A DNA stretch of 64,000 nucleotides from Methylovirgula ligni (GCF_004135935.1 NZ_CP025086.1:1860001-1924000); one strand, 5' to 3'. Positions 27,295 through 36,004 are shown, numbered from the stretch's first letter. Notes: generated by a model not told the origin, from the letters alone. Numbers and translations are program-made.

Positions 27295-27663
27295 CTAGCC
27301 GCGACTGACGCCATTGAGGTTCCCGGCTAAACGTTCGATCCGCGCCGCCGCCTCGCCAAGCGTATCGGCAAGCTTGTCGGCCCATTCGTCCTGCTCGCTC
27401 GCCAGATTGGTCTCTTTCGAGTTGAGGTTGACGACCTCGACTTCAAGTTCGGCGATGCGCCGCCGCGCCTCGGCCAGTTCGTCGGCGACCGTGATGGCCG
27501 CCATGATGGTCAGCCGCTGGTCTCCGATCTCGCCGAAGTCGCTTTTCAGTTTTTCGATCCGCTGATCGAGCTGCCGGGCGAGGCCCCGCAGATGCGCTTC
27601 TTCTCCGTCGCCACAGGCGACGCGATAGACGTGATTTGCGATGGTGACTGTCACTTGCGCCAT
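27295..27663 (-). CDS. zapA: Cell division protein ZapA
   Basis: 122-residue FtsZ-bundling protein that stabilises the Z ring at mid-cell. The N-terminal ZapA domain reads VTVTIANHVYRVACGDGEE, followed by LARQLDQRIEKLKSDFGEIGDQRLTIMAAITVADEL, and a long coiled coil runs through residues 60-115. It follows DUF4164 by 17 bases; the pair is conserved in Hyphomicrobiales. 6S RNA often follows zapA, but the 130 bases here show no such structure. Confidence 0.9.
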   Translation of the reverse strand: MAQVTVTIANHVYRVACGDGEEAHLRGLARQLDQRIEKLKSDFGEIGDQRLTIMAAITVADELAEARRRIAELEVEVVNLNSKETNLASEQDEWADKLADTLGEAAARIERLAGNLNGVSRG

Positions 27664-27680
27664 GGCGCGACCCCCTCACG

Positions 27681-27962
27681 CTACATCACAACGTGCGACA
27701 TCATTTCTTCGATTGCTTCCCGCGCCTTGGCGAGCCGGCGGGCAACTTCATTGTTCGCCAGTTCCAGCGATTGCGTGCGGGCGACCGCGCCGTCGAGTTC
27801 CACCGCCAGGCGTGCCCGATCATCCTGCAACACCGCGAATTCTTCTTCCACGTCGCTGCGCTGCTCGGCGACTTTCAGACGGCGCTCGGAAGCCGCCTCA
27901 AGTTGATCGAGCGCAACCGCGAGGCGTTTTAGCGCATTGTCTAGTCGATTGGCGGTTGTCAT
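27681..27962 (-). CDS. DUF4164 coiled-coil protein
   Basis: 93-residue, almost wholly helical protein (DUF4164) with heptad-like repeats from about residue 5 to 85, for example LAVALDQLEAASERRLKVAEQ. It has no membrane segment. Its constant place directly before zapA suggests a part in division or FtsZ regulation, but that is inference from position only. Confidence 0.85.
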   Translation of the reverse strand: MTTANRLDNALKRLAVALDQLEAASERRLKVAEQRSDVEEEFAVLQDDRARLAVELDGAVARTQSLELANNEVARRLAKAREAIEEMMSHVVM

Positions 27963-28549
27963 TTCGGTCGCAACTCAAAGACTTGTCGATTAGGCGCTGC
28001 TTCCGCCGGGCCGTCAACGCCACACCTATCCACTATTCACAGTCAATTCATGTGGCGGCTCCGATACTTAATCGTAGCATTTGGATGGGTTTCTCCGGTT
28101 CCGTCGCGGCAGATTTGGTTTGCGTGCAGCGCAATAACGGCGACGGCAATTCTTGCCGGATTGCGCGGAATGTCTTTTGGGGCGGGGAAATTATGGGAAT
28201 CACCTCTTGGCGCGGCCAATTAAGGACTTCACCAAAACCGCGATTGCCGATAAGCCTCGGCGCGGGTCAAGCTAGGGGGCTCGGCGTCCGCTGCCGAGCG
28301 GAAGGGTTGAGCTTGGCGCAGGCGGACGCGAAATCGGGGGAGTATGGCCGGCTGATGGATTTTGCATCTAACATTCTGAAATAGTTAACATATCTAAGAA
28401 TGAGTGGCATGGGAAATCGCGGCGGTGCGCGACCTGTATACGAGGGTAGCGCCGGCCGTTAGTCAAATTGACTTCCGAAAAAGTGGATGCCTAACAGGTG
28501 CGGCTCGATCCGGGCTTATGCGCCGTGCATCTAGAGGAGGCTGAGGTTT
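27963..28549. other. 587-base gene-poor region with structured DNA
   Basis: No gene is supported between DUF4164 and gap; tkt, often found here in relatives, is missing. A nested hairpin lies at 28268-28315: CAAGCT / AGCTTG encloses a 7-bp stem GCTCGGC / GCCGAGC. A second inverted repeat CATTCT / AGAATG spans 28372-28402. A candidate promoter is at 28461. A long plus-strand frame crossing this region overlaps zapA and DUF4164 and looks artefactual. Confidence 0.5.
28461..28496 (+). promoter_or_regulatory. Candidate promoter of gap-pgk with overlapping palindrome
   Basis: TTGACT (28468-28473) and CTAACA (28491-28496) are spaced by 17 bases, close to the alphaproteobacterial housekeeping pattern. 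AGTCAA and TTGACT (28461-28473) form a perfect 13-base palindrome over the -35 box, which could be an operator. The gap start is about 50 bases downstream. Confidence 0.4.
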
Positions 28550-29557
28550 ATGGCGGTGAATGTTGCAATCAACGGCTTTGGACGCATCGGGCGCAATGTT
28601 TTGCGCGCGATTGTCGAGTCCGGCCGTCGGGATATTAACGTCGTCGCCATCAACGATCTCGGCCCCGTCGAAACCAATGCCCATCTTCTGCGTTTCGACT
28701 CCGTGCATGGCCGCTTTCCGGGGGAAGTGAAAGTCGACGGCGACACGATCGACGTCGGCCTCGGTCCGATCAAGGTGACGGCCCTGCGCGACCCGGCGGA
28801 ACTGCCGCACGCCGCGCTCGGCGTCGAGATCGCGCTTGAATGTTCCGGCGTCTTCACCTCGAAGGCGAAGGCTTCGGCGCATCTCAAGGCCGGAGCCAAG
28901 CGTGTGCTCGTTTCAGCGCCGGCCGACGAGGCGGATCTGACGGTGGTGTATGGCGTCAATCACGACAAGCTTTTGCCCGAGCATCGGGTCGTTTCGAATG
29001 CCTCCTGCACGACCAATTGCCTCGCGCCGGTTGCCAAGGTGCTCAACGACACGATCGGTATCGAGCATGGCTTCATGACGACGATCCATTCCTATACCGG
29101 CGACCAGCCGACGCTCGATACGATGCACAAGGACCTGTATCGCGCCCGCGCGGCGGCTTTATCCCTGATCCCGACATCGACCGGCGCGGCGAAAGCCGTC
29201 GGTCTGGTTCTGCCGGAACTCAAGGGCAAGCTCGACGGCTCGGCGATCCGCGTGCCGACGCCAAATGTCTCGCTCATCGATTTCAAATTCGTCGCCAAGC
29301 GTGCCACCAATCCGGCCGAAATCACCGATGCGATCAAACGCGCCGCCGCGCAAGAGCTCAAAGGCATTCTGAGCTATACCGACAGCCCGAATGTCTCGAT
29401 CGATTTCAATCATGATCCGCATTCGTCCGTCTTCCATGTCGATCAAACCCGGGTCATCGACGGCACGCTCGTGCGCGTCGTATCCTGGTACGACAACGAA
29501 TGGGGCTTCTCCAACCGGATGGCGGATACGGCAGTTGCGATGGGGAAACTTGGATGA
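28550..29557 (+). CDS. gap: Glyceraldehyde-3-phosphate dehydrogenase
   Basis: 335-residue phosphorylating GAPDH that oxidises glyceraldehyde 3-phosphate to 1,3-bisphosphoglycerate. The Rossmann loop NGFGRIGR is at 8-15, the catalytic Cys153 sits in [12 protein letters not shown], and SYTGDQ and [13 protein letters not shown] are intact. Asp36 after Asn35 favours NAD. Ribosome-binding sites GAGGAGG and GAGG precede the ATG. Its stop overlaps pgk, forming the conserved gap-pgk-fba unit. Confidence 0.96.
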   Translation: MAVNVAINGFGRIGRNVLRAIVESGRRDINVVAINDLGPVETNAHLLRFDSVHGRFPGEVKVDGDTIDVGLGPIKVTALRDPAELPHAALGVEIALECSGVFTSKAKASAHLKAGAKRVLVSAPADEADLTVVYGVNHDKLLPEHRVVSNASCTTNCLAPVAKVLNDTIGIEHGFMTTIHSYTGDQPTLDTMHKDLYRARAAALSLIPTSTGAAKAVGLVLPELKGKLDGSAIRVPTPNVSLIDFKFVAKRATNPAEITDAIKRAAAQELKGILSYTDSPNVSIDFNHDPHSSVFHVDQTRVIDGTLVRVVSWYDNEWGFSNRMADTAVAMGKLG

Positions 29558-30777
29558 CACGGACAGCGCCGCTCGCGCCCTTTCCAATCCTGGACGACGC
29601 CCAGCTCGCCGGTAAAAGGGTGCTGATCCGCGTCGACCTCAACGTGCCGATGGATGGCGCGAAGGTGACGGACGCGACACGTATCGATCGTATACTGCCC
29701 AATCTGCAGGAGATTGCCGCCAAGGGCGCGAAGGTCATCATCCTCTCGCATCTCGGCCGTCCCAAGGGCCGTGAGGAAAAATATTCGCTGCGCCCGGTCG
29801 TCGCCGAATTGTCGGCGCGGCTCGGCAAGCCGGTGGCTTTCGCCGCGGATTGCATCGACGAAGAGGCGACCAAAGCGGTCGCGGCGATGCGCGACGGCGA
29901 TTTCCTGCTCCTCGAAAACACCCGTTTCCACGCCGGGGAAGAAAAGAACGGGGAAGCTTTCATCGATCAGCTCGCCGTGCTCGGCGATGTTTATGTCAAT
30001 GACGCTTTCTCCTGCGCGCATCGCGCCCATGCTTCGACCGAGGGACTGGCGCGGCGGCTGCCATCCTTCGCCGGCCGCTCGATGCAGGTCGAACTGGAGA
30101 TTTTGACCAATCTTCTCTCGCATCCGGTGCGGCCGGTCATGGCCGTTGTCGGCGGTGCGAAAGTCTCGACCAAGCTCGAACTGCTCGGCAATCTGATGCG
30201 CCGCGTCGACATTCTTGTCATCGGCGGCGGCATGGCCAATACCTTCCTCGCCGCGCAAGGCAAGAAGATCGGCAAGTCGATCTGCGAGATGGAGCTTGCC
30301 GATGTCGCACGGCAGATCATGGCTGAAGCGGCGGCCGAGAATTGCGAGCTTGTCCTGCCGGTCGATGTCGTGGTCGCGCAGAAATTCGCCGCCGGCGCGC
30401 CCTCGCGCGTTATTTCGGTGGACGAGGTCGGCGACGAGGACATGATCCTCGACATCGGACCGAAGTCGGCGGCGCGGGTCGAGCTACTGCTGGAGAAGGC
30501 GCGCACGCTGGTCTGGAACGGCCCCTTCGGCGCCTTCGAGATTTCACCGTTCGACAAGGGCACGACAGAAATCGCGGCGGTCGCAGCGCGTCTCACCAGG
30601 TCCGGCCAGCTCGAGAGCATCGCCGGCGGCGGGGATACGATCGCGGCCCTGAACAAGGCCGACGCCGCGAAGGATTTCACCTATATTTCGACCGCTGGCG
30701 GCGCTTTTCTCGAGTGGCTCGAAGGCAAGAAGCTGCCGGGCGTCGAGGCGCTGCGGCTGAACGCGCGACGGGCCTGA
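29554..30777 (+). CDS. pgk: Phosphoglycerate kinase
   Basis: 407-residue kinase that transfers phosphate from 1,3-bisphosphoglycerate to ADP. The N-lobe shows [21 protein letters not shown] and LSHLGRPKG; the nucleotide lobe shows [27 protein letters not shown] and the GGGDTIAAL loop. The ATG overlaps the gap stop (ATGA). A pair of dispersed palindromic repeats lies between it and fba. Confidence 0.96.
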   Translation: MTRTAPLAPFPILDDAQLAGKRVLIRVDLNVPMDGAKVTDATRIDRILPNLQEIAAKGAKVIILSHLGRPKGREEKYSLRPVVAELSARLGKPVAFAADCIDEEATKAVAAMRDGDFLLLENTRFHAGEEKNGEAFIDQLAVLGDVYVNDAFSCAHRAHASTEGLARRLPSFAGRSMQVELEILTNLLSHPVRPVMAVVGGAKVSTKLELLGNLMRRVDILVIGGGMANTFLAAQGKKIGKSICEMELADVARQIMAEAAAENCELVLPVDVVVAQKFAAGAPSRVISVDEVGDEDMILDIGPKSAARVELLLEKARTLVWNGPFGAFEISPFDKGTTEIAAVAARLTRSGQLESIAGGGDTIAALNKADAAKDFTYISTAGGAFLEWLEGKKLPGVEALRLNARRA

Positions 30778-30799
30778 TTTGTCGCTTGATTTGCAACAC

Positions 30800-30849
30800 A
30801 GACCGCGTTCAGGAAAAGTGGAAACCGGTTTCCCGTCCGAAAGCGGTCT
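30800..30849. repeat. Intergenic palindromic repeat, first of a pair
   Basis: AGACCGC (30800-30806) and GCGGTCT (30843-30849) bound an inner segment containing GGAAAAGTGG and AAACCGGTTT. It stands head-to-tail with the element at 30863 between pgk and fba. Confidence 0.6.
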
Positions 30850-30862
30850 CATCATTCGAATG

Positions 30863-30912
30863 AGCGCGTTTTCATGACGCGAACCGGTATCCACTTCGCG
30901 TGAAAACGCGCT
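30863..30912. repeat. Intergenic palindromic repeat, second of a pair
   Basis: A perfect 12-bp inverted repeat AGCGCGTTTTCA (30863-30874) / TGAAAACGCGCT (30901-30912) encloses GACGCGAACCGGTATCCACT. Core and arms match the element at 5602, 25 kb away. In RNA it would fold as a strong hairpin just before the fba ribosome-binding site. Confidence 0.7.
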
Positions 30913-30930
30913 AACGAATAGGGAAGAGCG

Positions 30931-31953
30931 GTGAGCAAAGATCAACTCGCGCAGGTCGCGCAAGCTCTGGTGGCCCCCGGCCGGGGTATTTTGGCGGCGG
31001 ATGAGAGTTCGTCCACCATCGCCAAGAGATTCGCGGCCATCGGCGTCGAGTCGACCGAGGCTGCGCGCCGCGATTATCGCGAATTGCTGTTCCGCACCAC
31101 GCCGGCCATGCAGAAATATATCTCCGGCGTGATCCTCTACGACGAGACCGTCCGGCAGAAGGCGGCCGATGGCACCCCGCTCGTGAGTCTCATCGAAAAG
31201 GCGGGGTCGATTCCCGGCATCAAGGTCGATGCCGGCGCCAAGCCGCTGCCGGGCTTTCCCGGCGAGACGATCACCGAAGGGCTCGACGGCCTCGCCGGCC
31301 GTCTGAAGGACTATTACGACCTCGGCGCGCGGTTCGCGAAGTGGCGCGCGGTCATCGATATTGCGGACGGCATTCCGACGCGCGGCGCGATCCTCGCCAA
31401 CGCCGAAGCGCTGGCGCGCTACGCGGCGCTCTGCCAGGAAGCCAATATCGTGCCGATCGTCGAGCCGGAAGTGCTGATGGACGGCGGCCACGCGCTCCAG
31501 CGCTGCTATGAGGTGAGCGAGGTCGTGCTGCGTGCGGTCTTCACCGCGCTCTACGAGCAGCGCGTCTTCCTCGAAGGCATTGTGCTGAAGCCCAATATGG
31601 CGGTTGCGGGCAAGAAATCGCCGCACCAGGCAAGCCCGGCGGAGGTGGCGGCGGCGTCTGTTAGGCTGTTCAAAAATACGGTGCCGGTCGCGGTGCCGGG
31701 CATCGCCTTCCTCTCCGGCGGTCAGTCCGACTTCGAGGCTACGGCCAATCTCGACGCCATCGCCCGGTTGTCGCCGCCTTGGGCTGTCACCTTCTCCTAC
31801 GGCCGCGCCCTGCAGGCGGCGCCGCAGAAGGCCTGGTCCGGCAAGGCGGCGAATGTCGCTGCGGCGCAGGCGGCTTTCGCGCATCGCGCGCAGATGAACA
31901 GCCTGGCCTCGCTCGGCCAATGGTCCGAGCCGCTGGAAAAGGCGGCGGCCTGA
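30931..31953 (+). CDS. fba: Fructose-bisphosphate aldolase, class I
   Basis: 340-residue class I (Schiff-base) aldolase that cleaves fructose 1,6-bisphosphate to the two triose phosphates. The Schiff-base lysine is Lys220 in EGIVLKPNM; GRGILAADESSSTI, WRAVIDI, VPIVEPEVL and the C-terminal FLSGGQSD and TFSYGRALQ are typical. The start is a GTG with GGGAAGAG before it. Many relatives carry this class I enzyme in the same place after pgk. Confidence 0.95.
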   Translation: MSKDQLAQVAQALVAPGRGILAADESSSTIAKRFAAIGVESTEAARRDYRELLFRTTPAMQKYISGVILYDETVRQKAADGTPLVSLIEKAGSIPGIKVDAGAKPLPGFPGETITEGLDGLAGRLKDYYDLGARFAKWRAVIDIADGIPTRGAILANAEALARYAALCQEANIVPIVEPEVLMDGGHALQRCYEVSEVVLRAVFTALYEQRVFLEGIVLKPNMAVAGKKSPHQASPAEVAAASVRLFKNTVPVAVPGIAFLSGGQSDFEATANLDAIARLSPPWAVTFSYGRALQAAPQKAWSGKAANVAAAQAAFAHRAQMNSLASLGQWSEPLEKAAA

Positions 31954-31974
31954 AAGCGCGCGCATCGCGCTTTC
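31952..31974 (+). terminator. Hairpin at the fba stop
   Basis: A perfect 9-bp stem GAAAGCGCG / CGCGCTTTC with a five-base loop overlaps the fba stop codon. No T run follows, so it may stabilise the mRNA end rather than terminate. Confidence 0.35.
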
Positions 31975-32047
31975 GCCCCAATTTCTGGCGAGGAGTTTCC
32001 GCGCGCTGCGGCTTTTGCGGCGCGCGCTTGAGGGCTAGACTCCCGTT

Positions 32048-32668
32048 ATGTCCGAGGACGATCCGCGCCTTTATCTGATTACGCCGCTGCTCGACGATGC
32101 GGCTGGTTTTTCCGCGGCCTTCGTCGCGGCGCTGGAGGCGGGCGATGTCGCCTGCGTCCTGCTGCGCTTCGCGCCGACGGCGGATGCCAAGGCCATTGCG
32201 AAACATCTGGTGCCGCTCGCGCAGGAGCGTGGCGTCGCCTGCCTGATCGAGGATACGCAATTGGCGGTGCGAGCGGGGGCCGATGGCGCCCATATCGCGG
32301 CGCCGGGCGCGGCGCTGGATGCCGCTCTCAAGGCGATGAAACCCAAGCATATTGTCGGCACCGGCGGCGGCGTGAGCCGCGACGATGCCATGCAGGCGGG
32401 CGAGACCGGCGTCGATTATCTGTCGTTCGGCGGCCCGGATGAGGCGCTGACCTTTCCGCAGATTCGCGAGCGCGTCGCCTGGTGGTCGGAGATTTTCAAT
32501 CTCGCCTGCATCGGCTATGCGCATCGGCTCGAAGAGGTTGCCCCGCTTGTCGAGGTTGGAGCCGATTTCGTCGCGCTCGAAGCTGCGGTCTGGGACGATC
32601 CGCGCGGCGCCGCCGCGGCCGTCGCCGAAGCCGATCATGCACTCGCGCCGAGGCGCATCGGCGCATGA
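32048..32668 (+). CDS. ThiE-fold protein, probably not a thiamine-phosphate synthase
   Basis: 206-residue TIM-barrel protein of the TMP-synthase family, commonly found after fba in Hyphomicrobiales. The opening RLYLITP and the GADGAHI strand are ThiE-like, but the pyrophosphate-binding QLRxK is LLRFA here, the VND motif reads IED, and the GIS-TH segment is altered. The genuine ThiE at 41378 keeps all of these, so this paralogue has probably lost or changed activity. Its stop overlaps the Sel1 gene start, implying coupled expression. Confidence 0.8.
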   Translation: MSEDDPRLYLITPLLDDAAGFSAAFVAALEAGDVACVLLRFAPTADAKAIAKHLVPLAQERGVACLIEDTQLAVRAGADGAHIAAPGAALDAALKAMKPKHIVGTGGGVSRDDAMQAGETGVDYLSFGGPDEALTFPQIRERVAWWSEIFNLACIGYAHRLEEVAPLVEVGADFVALEAAVWDDPRGAAAAVAEADHALAPRRIGA

Positions 32669-33609
32669 AGCACGCCATCTCCTGGCTTTGCTGCATATTG
32701 CTGGCGTCGTGGACCGGCGCGGCTTTGGCGGGCACGCCGCCCGCGGCCGCGGCCAGCGCCGTGAAACCCGCCACGGATGCCGATTTCGCCTACGGCGCCT
32801 ATCAGCGCGGCCTCTATCTGACGGCGATGAATGAAGCGAAAACGCGGCTCGCCGCCGATCCGAACGACGGCGTCGCGATGACGCTGATCGGTCAGCTCTA
32901 CGAGCAAGGTCTCGGCGTCGGGCAGGACTTTGCCACGGCGGCGCGCTGGTACAGGGACGCGGCGGCGCATGGCGACGAGCAGGGGATTTTCCTCTATGCG
33001 CTCGCCAAGCTGCAGGGCAAAGGCGTGCCGAGGGATCGCGATGGCGCCGCTGCTCTCTTCACCAAGGCCGCGGCGATGAACCATCCCGGCGCGCTTTACA
33101 ATCTCGGCGTGATCGCGGTGGAGAACAATGGCGTCGCGCCCGACTTTCCCAAGGCTGCGGGCTACTTTCGCCGCGCCGCCGAGCTTGGCTATCCCGATGC
33201 CGCTTACGCGCTGGCGCTTTGCTACCGGCAGGGCAGGGGCGTGCCGCAGGACGACGCCATTGCGGCCCGGTGGATGAAGCTCGCCGCGGATGAGGATCAG
33301 GTCTCTGCCGAGGTCGAATATGCGATCATGCTCTTCAACGGTGTCGGCGTCGCCAAGGATGAGCGCGCGGCTGCGAAGCTCTTCCTGAAGGCGGCGCAGG
33401 AACAGAATGTCGTCGCTCAGGATCGCGCGGCGCGGCTGCTGGCGCTCGGCCGCGGCGTGCCGAAGAATATGGTTGAGGCGATGAAGTGGCATTTGCTCGC
33501 GAGCGCGGCGGGCGAAAACGACCCCTGGCTCGAGGCCCTTCTCAACCAGCTCACGCCGGCGCAAAGGGTCGAAGTCGATGCCGCTGTGCGCCGCGCGCTG
33601 GGTCGCTGA
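32665..33609 (+). CDS. Exported Sel1-like TPR repeat protein
   Basis: 314-residue protein with a signal peptide (residues 1-23, ending TGAALAG) and about six Sel1-like repeats. Typical repeat signatures are LIGQLYEQGLGVGQDFATAARWYRDAAAHGD, LAKLQGKGVPRD, LALCYRQGRGVPQDD and LALGRGVPKNMVEAMKW. Such solenoids bind partner proteins in the periplasm; the partner is unknown. The ATG overlaps the preceding ThiE-like stop (ATGA). It is convergent with the ferritin-like gene, six bases away. Confidence 0.85.
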   Translation: MKHAISWLCCILLASWTGAALAGTPPAAAASAVKPATDADFAYGAYQRGLYLTAMNEAKTRLAADPNDGVAMTLIGQLYEQGLGVGQDFATAARWYRDAAAHGDEQGIFLYALAKLQGKGVPRDRDGAAALFTKAAAMNHPGALYNLGVIAVENNGVAPDFPKAAGYFRRAAELGYPDAAYALALCYRQGRGVPQDDAIAARWMKLAADEDQVSAEVEYAIMLFNGVGVAKDERAAAKLFLKAAQEQNVVAQDRAARLLALGRGVPKNMVEAMKWHLLASAAGENDPWLEALLNQLTPAQRVEVDAAVRRALGR

Positions 33610-33615
33610 TTTCGC

Positions 33616-34119
33616 CTAGATGGTGTCGAGCTTCGGCACGTCCTCGCCCAGGGCGGTTGCCAAATCGATCTGGTGATCCTGCTCCTGCACCAGAATTTCG
33701 CGAATCTGCTCGGCGATGGCGAATTCACCGAGCTGTTCGCATTGGCGCACGCGCTGGCGGTAGTTTCTGATCGTTTCGTTTTCGTTGTCGAGATCGAAGC
33801 GCAACATCTCCTTGGCTTTCTCGGACGTGCGTACCGGCTTCGGCGTTACGGTCGGCATTTTGCCGAGATAATCGATGAGCCGCGAGAGCGTCAGGGCGTG
33901 ATCGAGCTCTTGCTTGGCGTGCAATTCGAGCTGGTCGGCGATGTTCATATATTCCGCGCCCGTCAAAACCTGCGAGTAGACGACATAGGCGATGATCGCC
34001 TGATATTCGCGCGCAAGATCCTCGTTCAGGAGTTCCGCCAGGCGATCGCGGGTGATTTGCACCTCGCTCGATTTCGATTGAGACGATCCGGTATCGGCTT
34101 TCGCTTTCAAGACGCGCAT
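33616..34119 (-). CDS. Ferritin-like diiron protein (bacterioferritin-type)
   Basis: 167-residue four-helix protein with paired E-x2-H iron motifs, Glu71-x2-His74 (QELDH) and Glu146-x2-His149 (QEQDH), plus Glu38 in LAREYQAI. This is the ferritin/bacterioferritin diiron arrangement, suggesting iron storage or ferroxidase activity in the cytoplasm. A haem-binding methionine could not be assigned. AGGAG precedes the ATG at 34119; the longer upstream frame runs into the end of xerC and was rejected. Confidence 0.82.
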   Translation of the reverse strand: MRVLKAKADTGSSQSKSSEVQITRDRLAELLNEDLAREYQAIIAYVVYSQVLTGAEYMNIADQLELHAKQELDHALTLSRLIDYLGKMPTVTPKPVRTSEKAKEMLRFDLDNENETIRNYRQRVRQCEQLGEFAIAEQIREILVQEQDHQIDLATALGEDVPKLDTI

Positions 34120-34201
34120 GGCTCGCTCCTGCTGGCTCGCAACTTTCCCAAAAGACGGTGGGGTAACGTAACCGGGGCGATATTGTTCCGCTTGGATGCA
34201 A

Positions 34202-35176
34202 TCAGCGCGCGCGGGGGTGGGCGCCGCGATAGGCTTCCAGCAGCCGCGTCGAATCGATCGCCGTATAGATCTGCGTCGTCGAGAGCGATGCGTGACCGAG
34301 CAGTTCCTGGATCGTGCGCAGATCGCCGCCCTTGCCGAGAAGATGCGTGGCGAAGGAGTGGCGCAGCGCGTGTGGTGTTGCCGTTTGCGGCAGGCCGAGC
34401 GCGCCGCGCAATTCCGCGACCGCAAGCTGGATCACCCGCGCCGATAGCGGGCCGCCTTTGGCGCCGATGAAAAGCGGCCCGTCCGCCGGCAGCGTGTAAG
34501 GGCAGAGTTCAAGATACGTCGCGACCGCCCGTTGCGCGGGCGCGATCACCGGCACGCTGCGGGTCTTGCGGCCCTTGCCGATGACGGTCAGCGTATCAAC
34601 GCCGTCGAGGGGCGCATCCTGGCGCTTGATCGACAACGCCTCGGAGATACGCAGGCCAGCGCCGTAGAGCAGGCTGAGCACGGCGGCGTCCCGCGCCAGA
34701 ATCCAATCCGGGCGCGAATCGCCGGCGCGCGATTCGACATCGACGACGGCCCGCGCCGCCCGCGCCGGCAGGGCCTTCGGCAGGCTGCGGGCGACCTTGG
34801 GGCTGCGCAGGGCGGAAAAGGCGGCGACATTGCCGAGCCCCTGGCGTTCGAGATGTTTGGCGAAGGAACGCAGGCCCGAAAGCTGGCGCATGAGCGAGCG
34901 GCTGCCGGCCCCCGCGCCGCGCCGGCTGGCGAGAAAGCTGCGCAAATCCGCCGGCTTGATGTCGCGCAGCGTCGCGAGCTGCGGCGAGGCCCCGAAATGG
35001 GTGCGCAAAAAGTCGAAAAATTGTGTCAGGTCGCGGCGATAGGCGTCTAGCGTATGGGGGGAGACACGCCGTTCACCGGCGAGCTCGGCGAGCCAGTCGC
35101 GCGCCGCTTCGACGAGAGGCGCTGCTGCGCCGCCGAAGGCGAGGGCGCAGGAATTGGCTTGGGAGGCACGGGCCAT
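34202..35176 (-). CDS. xerC: Site-specific tyrosine recombinase XerC
   Basis: 324-residue tyrosine recombinase that, with XerD, resolves chromosome dimers at dif. The catalytic set is complete: Arg176 (GAGLRISEAL), Lys201 (GKGRKTR), His269-x2-Arg272 (HALRHSFATHLL), His295 (LLGHASLSTTQ) and Tyr304. The SAM-like N-terminal DNA-binding domain covers residues 20-115. There are no attachment repeats or integrase neighbours, so it is the housekeeping enzyme. No dif-like site was seen nearby. Confidence 0.92.
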   Translation of the reverse strand: MARASQANSCALAFGGAAAPLVEAARDWLAELAGERRVSPHTLDAYRRDLTQFFDFLRTHFGASPQLATLRDIKPADLRSFLASRRGAGAGSRSLMRQLSGLRSFAKHLERQGLGNVAAFSALRSPKVARSLPKALPARAARAVVDVESRAGDSRPDWILARDAAVLSLLYGAGLRISEALSIKRQDAPLDGVDTLTVIGKGRKTRSVPVIAPAQRAVATYLELCPYTLPADGPLFIGAKGGPLSARVIQLAVAELRGALGLPQTATPHALRHSFATHLLGKGGDLRTIQELLGHASLSTTQIYTAIDSTRLLEAYRGAHPRAR

Positions 35177-35246
35177 GCAGAATCATATAGGCCCGCGCCG
35201 CTAAAGGAAGCGTTGCGCTCCCGCGTCTTGGGAGCTTGGGCGTGGG

Positions 35247-35573
35247 TCAGTGCGCCCCGCCGGTCACGTCGAGCGTCGCCTTGGCGAGAAGCTCGGTCAT
35301 CTCGCGCTGGATTTGATGTTCCGAAATGCCAAGGCCCGCCGCGGTGAAGTCGGCGTGCAGCTTGGTGGAAACAGCTTCGTCGCCGTTGCCCCCGATTTGG
35401 GCATTGACCAGCCCGCTGGCGTAATCCTCGGCCGCCTGGCCGGATTTGCCCAATTTCGCGGCAGCCCAAAGTCCGAGCAATTTGTTGCGGCGAGCGTAAG
35501 CCCTGAATTTCAATTCCTCGTCATGCGCGAGCTTGGCTTCGTAGCCTTTTTCGCGCTCATCGAACGTCGTCAT
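35247..35573 (-). CDS. ATP synthase F1 inhibitor subunit zeta (DUF1476)
   Basis: 108-residue DUF1476 protein. In Paracoccus denitrificans this family is the zeta subunit, which inserts its N-terminal helix into F1 and blocks ATP hydrolysis, like mitochondrial IF1. The sequence opens MTTFDEREKGYEAKLAHDEELKFRAYARRNKLLGLWAA, the conserved inhibitory and globular start. The four-helix remainder ends in an ISEHQIQREMTELLAKA helix. It is divergent from purC and 430 bases away, a conserved neighbourhood. No ATP synthase genes are in the window. Confidence 0.88.
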   Translation of the reverse strand: MTTFDEREKGYEAKLAHDEELKFRAYARRNKLLGLWAAAKLGKSGQAAEDYASGLVNAQIGGNGDEAVSTKLHADFTAAGLGISEHQIQREMTELLAKATLDVTGGAH

Positions 35574-36004
35574 TTGCCGCCTCTTAAAAAATGCGTGCCG
35601 CAGAAACGGGCGGAACCTAGCCCGGAATAACGCGGCTGGCCATAGCCCTCTCGGCCACGAGTTGCGCCGGGGGCGCTACTTCATTTCGGCTGCGGGAATA
35701 ACCATATAGACGGCTGGAGAGAGCCTCTCCGCGTCGGCAATGTGCTTGGGCCGCTGGCCGCAAGATATTGTTTTTTGGTCGGGAATCGGAATTGTAAAGT
35801 TCTAGCTTGGGCATCGCGAACGTCCGCTGTCGCGATGCAATATGCTTGTATTAGGCGCCCGAAAAAGCTAGGACCATTTCGGACCCCGCGGCGCCGCACC
35901 GCCTGATATGCCTGCCCCTGCCTTGTCGCTCAAAGCCAGGCCGGGACATTCCTGAAAGGAGCCAGGGCCAGCCCATGGACCACCTCAAGCCACGGTTAAT
36001 CCCC
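35574..36004. other. 431-base divergent intergenic region before purC
   Basis: No gene is supported. A perfect 9-bp inverted repeat GCATCGCGA / TCGCGATGC (35811-35819 with 35830-35838) lies roughly midway, with an AT-rich stretch TATTGTTTTTT before it. It could be an operator or a transcript hairpin for purC. A purine-repressor box was not recognised. Small minus-strand frames here have no family match and poor start sites. Confidence 0.45.

Noticed and set aside
27641-28384. 247-codon plus-strand frame across DUF4164 and the following gap
   Set aside because: The first half is antisense to zapA and DUF4164. It has no domain, no ribosome-binding site and atypical composition in the gap.
34202-35176. 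XerC as evidence for an integrated element
   Set aside because: Complete housekeeping XerC in a normal gene context, with no flanking repeats, tRNA or cargo genes.
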